From NCBI GenBank assembly GCA_934279105.1, contig CAKQWR010000003.1:1-37855 (forward strand): a stretch of 37,855 nt of DNA, given 5' to 3'. This DNA is from an uncultured Oribacterium sp. Its GTDB lineage: Bacteria > Bacillota > Clostridia > Lachnospirales > Lachnospiraceae. The notes beneath the pieces are model-generated. The model saw only the letters and a program-made list of their open reading frames with translations, was not told where the DNA came from and did no database searches. The position numbers were made by a program, and so were the translations under genes. This document shows, piece after piece, positions 8,905-17,106 of the stretch (within the stretch, counting starts at the first letter, position 1; every line of letters starts with the position of its first letter).

Positions 8905-8910
8905 ATCTGC

Positions 8911-8944
8911 TTATTTCTGTTTCCGCATTATTTCTGTTTCCGCA
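8911..8944. repeat. Tandem 17-bp duplication at the MATE stop codon
   Basis: The 17-mer TTATTTCTGTTTCCGCA occurs twice head to tail (8911-8927 and 8928-8944). The inner copy encodes the last residues and TAA of the MATE protein; the outer copy repeats them outside the gene. Confidence 0.9.
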
Positions 8945-10241
8945 TCGCAACGATAAACAGTGCGGTGGTGATTGCTTCAGCGACCGTGAAGGCGAGCCAG
9001 ATGCCGGTCATGCCGAAAAGCCAGGCCATGATGAACGCACAGAGGATGATCGCTACGACGCCGCGGACGATGGACACGATGAAGGACCACATCGCAGACT
9101 CGGTCGCGGAGAGATAGCCGGTGCCGACGATGTTGAAGCCGGCGAAAAGATAGCCGATGAAGTAAAGCCGCATGCCGACGATGCCCAGCCGCGCCATCTC
9201 CATGTTCTGTTCCGTGTTGAAAATTTCCACGATTCGGCCTGGGAAAAGGTTAAACACAAGAAGGAACAAAAGTGCAAATACCAGCGACGTCCCCATCGAA
9301 AGCCACAGCGTTTCACTGACCTGCTTCTTCAGACGTTTTCCGTAGAAATCACTGAAGAGTGGCTGTGCCCCCTGCGCGATACCACCGAACACGGCCGTTT
9401 CCACGAGGGCAATGTTACTGATGACACCAAACGCTGCGACGCCGACATTGCCCGCCAGCGAAAGAATCAGGAAATTGAAGACGAGCATCGACATACCGGA
9501 TGCGATGTCTCCGATAAAGGCCGACGTTCCAAGCTGCGAACTCTGCACGATTCTGCTCCATGATGGCTTCCAGTTCTTCATCCGAATCGAGCACTTCTTC
9601 GTGAAAAGATGCGTTCCACACACGGTGCAGCTCACAATCGGTGAAATACCCGTTGCAAGCGCAGCACCTGCGATACCGAGTCCCATCGGGAACATGAAAA
9701 TATAGTCGAAAACGATGTTGAAAATACCGCTCAGAAACACCGCCACCATCGCTGTCCGTGGAGCACCGTCATTTCGCGTGAAGGCACTGAAGCAGCGATT
9801 GATCATAAACAGTGGAGAGAAGATCATAAAGATCCGCGTATATGGAACGCCCATCGCACTGACCGCCGCATCTGCGCCAAGCAGGCGAAGAATCTGTGGT
9901 GCACAAAACACGCCGAGGAACATAAACGGAATGCTGCAGAGAATCGACCATGCGATGGCATTCGTAAAGTACCGATCCGCATCCTCCTCTCCCCGTGCTC
10001 GGCAGATCGTGAAACGCGTCGCCGCGCCGACCGAAAACATATCACCGAAGGCAAAAATCAAATTATACAGTGGCAGCACCAGATTCAGCGCCGCCATGCC
10101 GGTCGCTCCACCCGCAATGGAGATAAAAAACGTATCCACCAGAATGTACGCCGACATACCGATCTGACCGATGATATTTGTCGCTACATATTCTGTAAAA
10201 AGCGCCGCGACGCTCGTCGTCCGTGCGTTCTTCTGATTCAT
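8928..10241 (-). CDS. MATE family multidrug/sodium antiporter
   Basis: This polytopic membrane protein of about 437 residues has roughly twelve TM helices in two pseudo-repeats. It shows the MATE-typical early VDTFFIS segment after the first helix, GLGIAGAALATGIS in the middle and a terminal short basic tail. MATE exporters extrude cationic drugs or metabolites in exchange for Na+ or H+. The substrate cannot be inferred. I favour the start at 10241, five nt after GAGG. The ATG at 10256 overlaps the TGA of the isochorismatase gene in an ATGA junction and is a real alternative. The two genes form an operon. Confidence 0.88.
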   Translation of the reverse strand: MNQKNARTTSVAALFTEYVATNIIGQIGMSAYILVDTFFISIAGGATGMAALNLVLPLYNLIFAFGDMFSVGAATRFTICRARGEEDADRYFTNAIAWSILCSIPFMFLGVFCAPQILRLLGADAAVSAMGVPYTRIFMIFSPLFMINRCFSAFTRNDGAPRTAMVAVFLSGIFNIVFDYIFMFPMGLGIAGAALATGISPIVSCTVCGTHLFTKKCSIRMKNWKPSWSRIVQSSQLGTSAFIGDIASGMSMLVFNFLILSLAGNVGVAAFGVISNIALVETAVFGGIAQGAQPLFSDFYGKRLKKQVSETLWLSMGTSLVFALLFLLVFNLFPGRIVEIFNTEQNMEMARLGIVGMRLYFIGYLFAGFNIVGTGYLSATESAMWSFIVSIVRGVVAIILCAFIMAWLFGMTGIWLAFTVAEAITTALFIVAMRKQK

Positions 10242-10252
10242 AGAAACCTCAC

Positions 10253-10837
10253 TCATCTCTCTTTGATATACTCTGCGGTCGTCATCAACTCGACATGCAG
10301 CGGGCACAGTCCCTGCAAGATCGTTTCCACCGCACGCTCGCTGTCCGCGTTGACCCCTGCGCAGGCATCCGTCAGATAGACGAAACGATAGCCTGCATCG
10401 GTTCCCTCAAAGAAGGTCGAAAGAACGCAGCACTCTGCCACCACTCCGGTAAGGACGATCCGTCCATCATGCACCATGCTGCGGTCTGCTGCCACACGGA
10501 CATACTCGTTCGAGAAGCAGCTGTAGGTACATTTATCGACATACGGAAATTCTTCTACATAGCGGGCGATCTTCGGGATGAATTCATTCATCACCGGATT
10601 CTCGTTGATCGCACGATTTTCACGATTGTAGTCCACCCAGACACCCTGTGCATCCTCATCGGAAGGTGCGATATAGCGGGTCAGCCAGACGCTCGGCGCA
10701 TCCTCCCGCTCCAGCACATGATCAAGCAGCTTCTCGATATTGTCCGCCGCTTCATTCATGTGTTCACATGCCCATGGATTCCCCGGCTGGTACACCTTCT
10801 GCATATCGATTACCAGAATCGTATCCTGTTTTTTCAT
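10253..10837 (-). CDS. Isochorismatase-family cysteine hydrolase
   Basis: This 194-residue cytoplasmic hydrolase has the family triad Asp11 (VIDMQ), Lys102 (VDKCTYSCF) and Cys137 (GVVAECCVLST), with a cis-peptide-like VVAECC segment. Relatives hydrolyse amides or imides, for example nicotinamide, N-carbamoyl compounds or isochorismate; which applies here is unknown. The start at 10837 has AAGGAAGG about 9 nt upstream. The stop codon touches the MATE gene, so they share a transcript. The ECF transporter operon diverges about 250 bp away, which might hint at a shared nitrogen-heterocycle substrate, but this is a weak inference. Confidence 0.87.
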   Translation of the reverse strand: MKKQDTILVIDMQKVYQPGNPWACEHMNEAADNIEKLLDHVLEREDAPSVWLTRYIAPSDEDAQGVWVDYNRENRAINENPVMNEFIPKIARYVEEFPYVDKCTYSCFSNEYVRVAADRSMVHDGRIVLTGVVAECCVLSTFFEGTDAGYRFVYLTDACAGVNADSERAVETILQGLCPLHVELMTTAEYIKER

Positions 10838-11011
10838 CGCTTCCATCCTTCCTTTTCGGCGTCCTCGACAGCGACGCATCGAAGCGTAGCATATATATGT
10901 AAAAATTTATGTCGTAATAGCGCCGAATTCCTGTGCAAATTTCCATGATGCTTGTGTGATTCTTAACAAAGTTTTCGAAACCACACGCCTTTTCCGTAAA
11001 AATCATGTAAA

Positions 11012-11033
11012 TCATGCCACTCAGTGGTATAAT
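11012..11033 (+). promoter_or_regulatory. Extended -10 promoter with abutting palindrome for the ECF S gene
   Basis: TATAAT (11028-11033) with upstream TGG forms an extended -10 box, and the -35 is poor. The perfect palindrome CCACT-C-AGTGG (11017-11027) ends directly at the -10 and may be an operator. Downstream, CTATAGC (11042-11048) can pair with GCTATAG (11064-11070) in the leader. Confidence 0.55.
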
Positions 11034-11093
11034 CTTTCTAACTATAGCATATTCTATCGTTGAGCTATAGACCAACATGAAAAGGGGAGAATT

Positions 11094-11696
11094 ATGGGAA
11101 AGCTTTTTAAAACAAACTTCACCACACCTGTCATCGTTCTGATTCCGGCTTGTATCGGTATCAACTACCTCGGTAAGCTCTTCGCAGCTGTACTGAAACT
11201 GCCACTCTGGCTTGACTGTATCGGCACCTGCATCGGCGCGATCCTGGGCGGCCCGATCATCGGCGGTATCTGCGGCGCAGCAAACAACCTGATCTATGGC
11301 TTCACGACTGGAGACAACATCACACTTGTGTATGCTCTGACCTCCTTCTTCATCGGTATCGTGGTCGGCATCATGGCACGTCTTGGCTTCATGAAGACCT
11401 TCCCGAAGGCGATGCTTACAGCATGTGCAGGCGGTCTCGCAGCGGTTGTTGTTTCTACCCCGCTGAACATCATTTTCTGGGGCGGCACCACCGGTAACGT
11501 ATGGGGCGATGCTCTGTTCGCCGCAACACAGGCTGCCAAGATGCCTGTATTCCTCGGCTCTTTACTTGACGAAATCGTCGTAGATGTACCGGATAAGCTG
11601 GTCACCTTCGTTATCGTTTACTTCATCATCAAGGGTCTGCCGAAGAAGCTTACGGCACTCTATGACGCAAGCAGCGATATCCAGTCTCTCGACTGA
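11094..11696 (+). CDS. ECF transporter substrate-binding S component
   Basis: This 200-residue integral membrane protein has about six TM helices. It contains the LPLWLDCIGTCIGAILGGP stretch typical of one large group of ECF S components, and a C-terminal VDVPDKLVTFVIVYFIIKGLP segment. It should bind a vitamin or similar small molecule and dock with the EcfT-EcfA module encoded just downstream. No motif identifies the ligand. GGGGAGA lies about 5 nt before the ATG. It is separated from the T gene by 275 bp containing a terminator-like hairpin and another promoter, so it may be expressed at a different level from T and A. Confidence 0.85.
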   Translation: MGKLFKTNFTTPVIVLIPACIGINYLGKLFAAVLKLPLWLDCIGTCIGAILGGPIIGGICGAANNLIYGFTTGDNITLVYALTSFFIGIVVGIMARLGFMKTFPKAMLTACAGGLAAVVVSTPLNIIFWGGTTGNVWGDALFAATQAAKMPVFLGSLLDEIVVDVPDKLVTFVIVYFIIKGLPKKLTALYDASSDIQSLD

Positions 11697-11753
11697 TTAC
11701 GGTAACGGGCTGATATCTGATCATCAACAAGAAGCACATACGCGGCAACTTGC

Positions 11754-11783
11754 TTGATTAATCACCGACACATTTGGTACAAT
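11754..11783 (+). promoter_or_regulatory. Internal promoter in the ECF operon
   Basis: TTGATT (11754-11759) and TACAAT (11778-11783) are 18 bp apart, downstream of the S gene and about 185 bp before the T gene. A transcript from here would meet the terminator-like hairpin at 11805-11840 after roughly 15 nt. Confidence 0.6.
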
Positions 11784-11804
11784 AAAATCGAACATTGAAA
11801 CACG

Positions 11805-11840
11805 GGCGGTCATCGTATTTGAGGTGACCGCCTTTCTTTT
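11805..11840 (+). terminator. Terminator-like hairpin (possible attenuator) before the ECF T gene
   Basis: GGCGGTCA (11805-11812) pairs with TGACCGCC (11825-11832), followed by TTTCTTTT. It can end the S transcript, or attenuate transcription from the internal promoter into the T and A genes. Confidence 0.7.
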
Positions 11841-11847
11841 AAAATTT

Positions 11848-11941
11848 CGTTCGCTTCGGCAATGCCTCCATCAGGATGCATCTCATCCGGTTTTCGAGCA
11901 CGCAGTACATCGTCCGTGACTGCCTGTTCGGAAGCGAAACG
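11848..11941 (+). ncRNA. Putative structured leader before the ECF T gene
   Basis: CGTTCGCTTC (11848-11857) pairs with GAAGCGAAACG (11931-11941) with one bulged base. It encloses about 70 nt that fold into small hairpins such as GGATG-CATCT-CATCC and GCAGT...ACTGC. The 3' end is about 30 nt from the T start. It matches no riboswitch class I recognise, so a regulatory leader is only an inference. Confidence 0.35.
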
Positions 11942-11971
11942 CCGTAGCCGCGAAGTCCGCAGGTGAATATC

Positions 11972-12745
11972 ATGAAATCCATCTCTCTTTATACGAACAA
12001 CGGCTCCTGGCTTACGAAGCTCCATCCGTTCTCGAAGCTCTTCTATCTCGTCGCCGCCATCGCGGTGCCACTGATGTCCGGACATCTCGCGTTCTTCCTC
12101 GGTGCGATTCTGCTCAGTATCGTTCTCCTGAAGAGTGCCGGACTCGTACACAGGGCATTTCCGCTGCTGGCCTTCTCCTTTACGATCATCCTGACAGTCA
12201 TCATCGTGCAGGGCGTCTTCAACCAGAAGAACATGCGTATTCTCTTCTCCCTGGGACCGATTCATTTCTATAAGGAAGGACTTCTGTATGCTGCCCATAT
12301 CGGTCTCAATATCCTCAACATGCTCCTCAGCTTCGCGATTCTCGTGCTGACCACCAGCCCATCCGAGCTGGTCGAGGAACTCGAGAAGAAGGGCTTCAGT
12401 CCGAAATTCGGGTACATCATCAATTCCGTATTCCAGATCATCCCACAGATGATCGGCACGATGAATACCATTTCCGACGCCCAACGAAGCCGTGGCATGG
12501 AAACCGAGGGGAAACTCAGCACGCGCGTGCGTGCCTTCCTGCCGCTCATCTCGCCGGTCGTTATGTCCGCCCTGACCTCGACACGTGAGCGTGCCATCGC
12601 CCTCGAAGTGCGTGGCTTCGGTGGCACCGCAAAGAAGACCTATCTCTACAGCCACCCGTATACGAAGGCAGATAAAGTTCTCAAGTGGCTCAGCATCATC
12701 GCGGTCGCGGTAACCATCGTCCTGCGCATCATCCACGTACTGTAA
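11972..12745 (+). CDS. ecfT: ECF transporter transmembrane component EcfT
   Basis: This 257-residue membrane protein has about five TM helices. It carries the two EcfT coupling-helix motifs with the Ala-Arg-Gly signature, seen as DAQRSRGME (about residue 170) and ALEVRGFGG (about residue 215). These dock into the ATPase subunits. The start is uncertain: the ATG at 11972 has a weak AGGTG 6 nt upstream, and a GTG three codons earlier is possible. The ATPase gene begins 11 bp after the stop, so the two are translated from one message. Confidence 0.9.
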   Translation: MKSISLYTNNGSWLTKLHPFSKLFYLVAAIAVPLMSGHLAFFLGAILLSIVLLKSAGLVHRAFPLLAFSFTIILTVIIVQGVFNQKNMRILFSLGPIHFYKEGLLYAAHIGLNILNMLLSFAILVLTTSPSELVEELEKKGFSPKFGYIINSVFQIIPQMIGTMNTISDAQRSRGMETEGKLSTRVRAFLPLISPVVMSALTSTRERAIALEVRGFGGTAKKTYLYSHPYTKADKVLKWLSIIAVAVTIVLRIIHVL

Positions 12746-12756
12746 TGGAGGAAATC

Positions 12757-14421
12757 ATGTCTCTCATCGAAGTGAAAGATTTAAAATATCGTTACCCGGG
12801 AACGACGGAGCTTGCGCTCGATGGCGTCAGCTTCACCGTCGAGAAGGGGGAGTTCATCGGCATCGCCGGTGAAAACGGCGCCGGCAAGAGTTCACTCAGC
12901 CAGGCACTGCTCGGTCTCATCCCACAGTTCTATAAAGGCGCGTATGGTGGTTCCGTCACCGTCGGTAGCATGGACGCGCGCTCGACACCCGTTTCCGAGC
13001 TCTGCCGTCATGTCGGTCTCGTTTTCCAGAATCCATTTAATCAGCTGAGTGGTGCGAAGGACAACGTCTACGACGAGGTCGGCTACGGCCTTCAGAACCT
13101 CGGTTTCCCACCGGAAGAGATCCGCACCCGCGTAGAATCTGTACTCCGCAACTTCGGCATCTGGGAGTATCGCGATCGAAATCCGTTTGACCTGTCCGGT
13201 GGTCAGCTCCAACGCGTGGCGATCTGCTCTGTTCTCGCGATGAATCCGGATGTGCTGATCCTCGATGAGCCGACTTCCCAGCTCGATCCGGCGGGCTCGG
13301 AGGAAGTATTCCATACGGTCGACGAACTCACGAAGATGGGGATCACCATCATCATGATCGAGCAGAAAATCGAGAAACTCGCCGGCTACTGCGACCGAGT
13401 GCTCCTCATGCGCCATGGAAAAGTCGTCGATTACGACACACCGCGAAAGATTTTCTCTCGCAGCGACCTCTACGAACTCGGCGTTAATCCACCGGCCTAT
13501 ACCAGCTTTGCGCGTGCCAATGCACTCTTCTTCGAGGATGGCACCCTCCCGGTAACACATGCGGAAACGCTGCGTCTTATAAAAGCTGCCAGTGCAGACC
13601 GCACGAAGCTCATCGCTTCGCTCCGTGCGATGACGGAGGGACTGCAACGGAAGGATGGAACAGCAGATGCGGCAACCTTTCAGGTGCAGGATTTACGCTT
13701 CTCCTATGTAAAAGACAGAGAAGTGCTGCATGGGCTCAATCTCACGCTCGATAACCGGCCGACCGCCATCATCGGACAGAACGGTGCAGGCAAAACGACG
13801 CTCGTTCGTGTCCTGAAGGGACTGCTCAAACCGGATAGCGGCGAAATCCGCTACCAGGGTGAGAATCTCGAAACGAAAACGGTTGCAGAGCTCGCTTCCC
13901 GCGTCGGTTACGTCTTCCAGAATCCGGACGACCAGATCTTTAAGTACAACGTTCTCGAAGAGGTTATGTTCGGTCCGCTGAACATCGGCATGTCTCAGAA
14001 GGAAGCCGAGGCAAGTGCGCATGCGGCACTCCGCACGGTCGGTCTCGGTGAAAAGGCCGGAGAAAACCCATATGACCTCGAGCTTTCTGACCGAAAAATG
14101 GTCGCCATCGCTTCTGTACTCGCGATGAACACGGATGTCATCATCCTCGACGAGCCGACCATCGCGCAGAGCTGGAACGGTCGAGAAAAAATCCGCGACA
14201 TCATTCGTGCACAGGCCGCACAGGGTAAGCTCGTCATCGCGATTCTCCATGATATGGACTTCGTCGCGAACTCTTTCGCACGTGTCATCACCATGGCACA
14301 CGGCGAGATTCTCACCGATGGCACACCGAATGAAGTCTTCCGGAACAAAGCGGTCCTTGAAAAAGCTGCGCTCGCCGCACCGCCACTCTACGAACTTCTG
14401 GAAGAACTGGAAGCGATGTAA
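12757..14421 (+). CDS. ECF transporter ATPase, two ABC domains fused
   Basis: This 554-residue protein contains two ABC ATPase domains in tandem, replacing separate EcfA1 and EcfA2 subunits. Domain 1 has Walker A GENGAGKS (38-45), signature DLSGGQLQR and Walker B VLILDEPTSQLDP. Domain 2 has Walker A GQNGAGKT (about 340-347) and Walker B VIILDEPT (about 459-466). Its signature region reads ELSDRKMVAIAS instead of LSGGQ and its D-loop is altered, so one of the two composite ATP sites is likely degenerate. It powers uptake by the T and S components. TGGAGG is 5 nt before the chosen ATG. A terminator follows at 14453-14483. Confidence 0.92.
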   Translation: MSLIEVKDLKYRYPGTTELALDGVSFTVEKGEFIGIAGENGAGKSSLSQALLGLIPQFYKGAYGGSVTVGSMDARSTPVSELCRHVGLVFQNPFNQLSGAKDNVYDEVGYGLQNLGFPPEEIRTRVESVLRNFGIWEYRDRNPFDLSGGQLQRVAICSVLAMNPDVLILDEPTSQLDPAGSEEVFHTVDELTKMGITIIMIEQKIEKLAGYCDRVLLMRHGKVVDYDTPRKIFSRSDLYELGVNPPAYTSFARANALFFEDGTLPVTHAETLRLIKAASADRTKLIASLRAMTEGLQRKDGTADAATFQVQDLRFSYVKDREVLHGLNLTLDNRPTAIIGQNGAGKTTLVRVLKGLLKPDSGEIRYQGENLETKTVAELASRVGYVFQNPDDQIFKYNVLEEVMFGPLNIGMSQKEAEASAHAALRTVGLGEKAGENPYDLELSDRKMVAIASVLAMNTDVIILDEPTIAQSWNGREKIRDIIRAQAAQGKLVIAILHDMDFVANSFARVITMAHGEILTDGTPNEVFRNKAVLEKAALAAPPLYELLEELEAM

Positions 14422-14451
14422 TGTAAAAGAACCCATTTAAAATCGAGAAAA

Positions 14452-14483
14452 GAAAGCCGCCAGCAGATTCGCCGGCGGCTTTC
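14452..14483. terminator. Bidirectional terminator after the ECF operon
   Basis: GAAAGCCGCC (14452-14461) pairs with GGCGGCTTTC (14474-14483), with a T-rich tract beyond. It separates the ECF operon (+) from the convergent uridine kinase-like gene (-). Confidence 0.8.
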
Positions 14484-14551
14484 TTATGCCCGAAATTTAT
14501 TCTGTTTCGATATTTATATCCACTTGTCAAAATGCGTGAACCGACTTTCCA

Positions 14552-15163
14552 TCATGAAAACATGATCGTGATATCACACTTTTCCTGGATACCCATACGC
14601 TCGATGTAGATATCGGTCTTCGGAATCCACTTATCGATGTAATCGTCGAGCTCTGCGGTTCCCTCACGATCGATGACATTCTCGATCTGCTGCGGATACT
14701 TGATATCCATGAAGATACGAAGATCATATGGATCTCCGAAGTACGGATTCATGCAGTAGGTACCTTCGATGATGTTCAGGCGTTTCACCGGGACATCCCG
14801 GGCGAACTCCGCATCAAAATCCATCGTATGATAGTTAAACGGACGATAATGCACGATTTCCTTTCGGAGTACAGGCTCCAGAACCTCCTCCTTAAAGCGC
14901 TCGTAATCGACATTGCCCCCGACCTCACGAAGACGCTCCGGTGTGCGCTGATGCGCCTGGAGATAGTAATCGTCGAGATGGAAAAGATTCCCTCCGAACT
15001 TCTGATGAAGATATTTCGAGATGGTGGTCTTTCCTGCGCCGGTACGACCATCGATTGCAATCAGTAACGTATCATCCTCGGTACGTATCAGCTCCTCTAT
15101 TGCGAGAACCACGGGCATGAAACGCTCGCGATCCCTCTGCTGCTGCTCATATGAACTTGACAT
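14552..15163 (-). CDS. Uridine kinase-like P-loop kinase
   Basis: This 203-residue cytoplasmic P-loop protein of the uridine kinase/phosphoribulokinase group has Walker A DGRTGAGKTT (38-47), LFHLDDYYL with the paired Asp residues that follow strand 2, and YRPFNYHTMDFD before IIEGTYC. Clostridia carry many such stand-alone relatives; nucleoside phosphorylation is likely but not proven. The start at 15163 has AAGGA 5 nt upstream. It is driven by a near-consensus promoter at 15349-15377 and therefore carries a leader of about 180 nt, unusually long for this gene type. It converges on the ECF operon; a link to salvage of an imported nucleoside is speculative. Confidence 0.8.
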   Translation of the reverse strand: MSSSYEQQQRDRERFMPVVLAIEELIRTEDDTLLIAIDGRTGAGKTTISKYLHQKFGGNLFHLDDYYLQAHQRTPERLREVGGNVDYERFKEEVLEPVLRKEIVHYRPFNYHTMDFDAEFARDVPVKRLNIIEGTYCMNPYFGDPYDLRIFMDIKYPQQIENVIDREGTAELDDYIDKWIPKTDIYIERMGIQEKCDITIMFS

Positions 15164-15345
15164 AATTTTCCTTCTGGAACTCCCACCCGTGCCGGACAAA
15201 ACCCTTTCAGGCCCTGCTCCTTCCGTTTACCTCCGCAGGCGAATGTCTACATTGGTGAGCTCCCCGTCGCCACAAGTGCATCGACAGTGCCTGCATACAG
15301 GCCACTGACCATGCGTTTACGCAGATTTTACTCTGCAGAATCTTT
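15164..15345 (-). ncRNA. Long leader upstream of the uridine kinase-like gene, possibly structured
   Basis: Between the promoter and the ATG the minus strand carries several stable hairpins. One is CAGTG-G-CCTG with CAGGCACTG around TATG; others are GCAGA-GTAAAA-TCTGC, GCGT-AA-ACGC and an outer GGCGA...TCGCC. A 21-codon open frame (starting ATGGTCAGTGGC) lies within it but has no ribosome site. I recognise no riboswitch, 6S, SRP or T-box consensus. It could be a regulatory leader or an overlapping small RNA. Confidence 0.35.
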
Positions 15346-15348
15346 TAG

Positions 15349-15377
15349 ATTGTAGGCGTTTCCGAAATTTATGTCAA
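15349..15377 (-). promoter_or_regulatory. Near-consensus sigma-A promoter
   Basis: On the minus strand TTGACA (15372-15377) and TACAAT (15349-15354) are exactly 17 bp apart, the best match to consensus in this part of the window. Confidence 0.8.
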
Positions 15378-15434
15378 GTTTCGTACTTCATTTCGGCATC
15401 GGCAGCGCTGCATTAGTTATAGTTCGCACATGTC

Positions 15435-15493
15435 TCCATACAGACGTGGCCCGAAGGGCAACGTCTGCGTAAGCTATGACGTAAACTGTAATT
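15435..15493 (-). other. Hairpins at the 3' end of the MoxR gene
   Basis: Past the stop codon CAGACGT pairs with ACGTCTG around a small GCCC/GGGC hairpin, without a T-run. A 13-bp palindrome CTGTAA-A-TTACAG overlaps the stop codon itself. This is a possible 3' stabiliser or weak terminator for the LRR-VWA-MoxR operon. Confidence 0.45.
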
Positions 15494-17073
15494 TACAGCT
15501 CCAGCATACGGGCGGCTTCTTCGCGAAGCGCACTGCGCTGGTCACGGAGGAGCAGGAACTGATTATACTGGTAGTAGGTGTCGTTTCCGCACTCTTTAAT
15601 GAAGCGGAGGCAGGCGCTGCTGGCGTTCAGGTTCGAGAGGAAGATGACCATCTCCTGTCCATCCGAAAAGCTGTCGTGCAGAAAGCGGAATGCATTCGTA
15701 AGCTCTGAATCGGTCTTCTCGATGGCCTCTTTTCGCGCACTCTCTCGCTTCATGAACCACTGCTTCGCAAGGGCATACAGTTCCTCGTCCGTCGTCGCTG
15801 TGCGGTCGCCGTGGGCCATGCCGAGTTCGTGCATAAGCTCCTCCAGTGCGAGGATGACCTTTCGCTGGATACGCTCAGCACGATGACTGAGCATATGCGC
15901 CTTCTGCTGGCGCTGGAGCTCTGCCACCATCGCATCATGGTCAGCAGCGAGCTGTGTCGCCAGACCGCGCCATGCTGCAGGCGCATCGGATGCTGTCGGC
16001 GCGGTATGTGCGTTCTGGTCGACGGCATTGGCCGAAGATCGTGCATCCCGCAGCTTTTTCATCTCGGTGAAGACCATACGCTGAATATCTACCTGTTCGC
16101 CATAGGCGCGGAAGCCCTGGCCGAGGGCATCGGTGAGGAGGCCAATCAGTGACAGCTTCTCGTCGAACGGTGCACCGATGAGTGCCGTGATGTCTGTCGG
16201 GCGCTGGCCGGCAAGGATTTCCGGTACATGATAGGTCGTGCGGTACTTCTGATAGAGGTCATAATAGGTCGCGAAATCGCGTGCGACCTCCGGATCCTCC
16301 AGGTACTGCAGCACCAGCTCGCGCGTGATCGGGAGATTCATCTCCTCGTACACCTTCATGATACGGCTCAGGTCCTCCCAGCCACGGGCGGTGACAAACT
16401 GCTGCCCGTTGAGATCCGCCTTTACGATATAGAAATTCTCTTTCTTGATATCGAGGTAGGCGAGAATCGCACCGTGCACGCCCATCTGGTAGGCGTAGCG
16501 CTTCCAGGCTGCATAATCTGCGGTGATGTCCAGGCGCTTCACTCGATCGAGCGTAACGATATCGAAATCGCGCACGGATTTGTTGTACTCCGGTGGATTA
16601 CCCGCGGTTACAATCACGAAGCCATCCGGCACCTTATGCGTACCGAAGGTCTTGTACTGCAGGAACTGCAGCATCATCGGAGCGAGGGTCTCGGAAACAC
16701 AGTTGATCTCATCGAGGAAGAGGATACCCTCGTGGATTCCGGAGCGTTCGATCTGCTCATATACTGCGGCGATGATTTCGGACATCGTGTACTCGGTGAC
16801 GGAATACTCCTCACCACCGAATTCACGCTTGCTGATATACGGAAGGCCGATCGCCGACTGTCGCGTGTGATGTGTGATGGTGTAGGAGATCAGGTTAATG
16901 CCGAGCTCTGAAGCGACCTGTTCCATGATCGCGGTTTTACCGATGCCCGGCGGGCCCATCAGAAGCATCGGACGCTGCTTCTCGACCGGAATCTTATAGG
17001 CGCCGGTCTCGTCTTTCAGAAGGTACGCCTTCACGGTATTTATAATTTCCTGTTTTGCTTCGATGATGTTCAT
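15493..17073 (-). CDS. MoxR-type AAA+ ATPase
   Basis: This 526-residue AAA+ protein has Walker A GPPGIGKT (40-47), Walker B GILFLDEIN (116-124) and a sensor-1 segment VIVTAGNPPE. After the AAA and lid region (to about 330) comes a long helical C-terminal part of about 200 residues with no recognisable domain. MoxR-type ATPases usually work with VWA proteins as chaperones that insert metals or remodel complexes; here the VWA gene is directly upstream in the operon. The start at 17073 has AAAGG 7 nt upstream; the frame extends into the hairpin element, but that part is not likely to be protein. Target complex unknown. Confidence 0.85.
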   Translation of the reverse strand: MNIIEAKQEIINTVKAYLLKDETGAYKIPVEKQRPMLLMGPPGIGKTAIMEQVASELGINLISYTITHHTRQSAIGLPYISKREFGGEEYSVTEYTMSEIIAAVYEQIERSGIHEGILFLDEINCVSETLAPMMLQFLQYKTFGTHKVPDGFVIVTAGNPPEYNKSVRDFDIVTLDRVKRLDITADYAAWKRYAYQMGVHGAILAYLDIKKENFYIVKADLNGQQFVTARGWEDLSRIMKVYEEMNLPITRELVLQYLEDPEVARDFATYYDLYQKYRTTYHVPEILAGQRPTDITALIGAPFDEKLSLIGLLTDALGQGFRAYGEQVDIQRMVFTEMKKLRDARSSANAVDQNAHTAPTASDAPAAWRGLATQLAADHDAMVAELQRQQKAHMLSHRAERIQRKVILALEELMHELGMAHGDRTATTDEELYALAKQWFMKRESARKEAIEKTDSELTNAFRFLHDSFSDGQEMVIFLSNLNASSACLRFIKECGNDTYYQYNQFLLLRDQRSALREEAARMLEL

Positions 17074-17106
17074 TGCTATGCCTTTCATGTGTCTTCGTGT
17101 CGTTAG

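Noticed and set aside
11841..11971. Known riboswitch before ecfT
   Set aside because: No match to TPP, FMN, folate, preQ1, cobalamin or purine consensus elements that I could recognise.
11810..12736. 308-codon minus-strand open frame opposite ecfT
   Set aside because: It is highly charged, low-complexity antisense of a clear membrane protein gene.
15164..15345. SRP RNA or 6S RNA in the uridine kinase-like leader
   Set aside because: A GGAAGGAGCAG stretch recalls the SRP core, but the flanking conserved bases are absent. No 6S-like long rod with a central bubble could be drawn.
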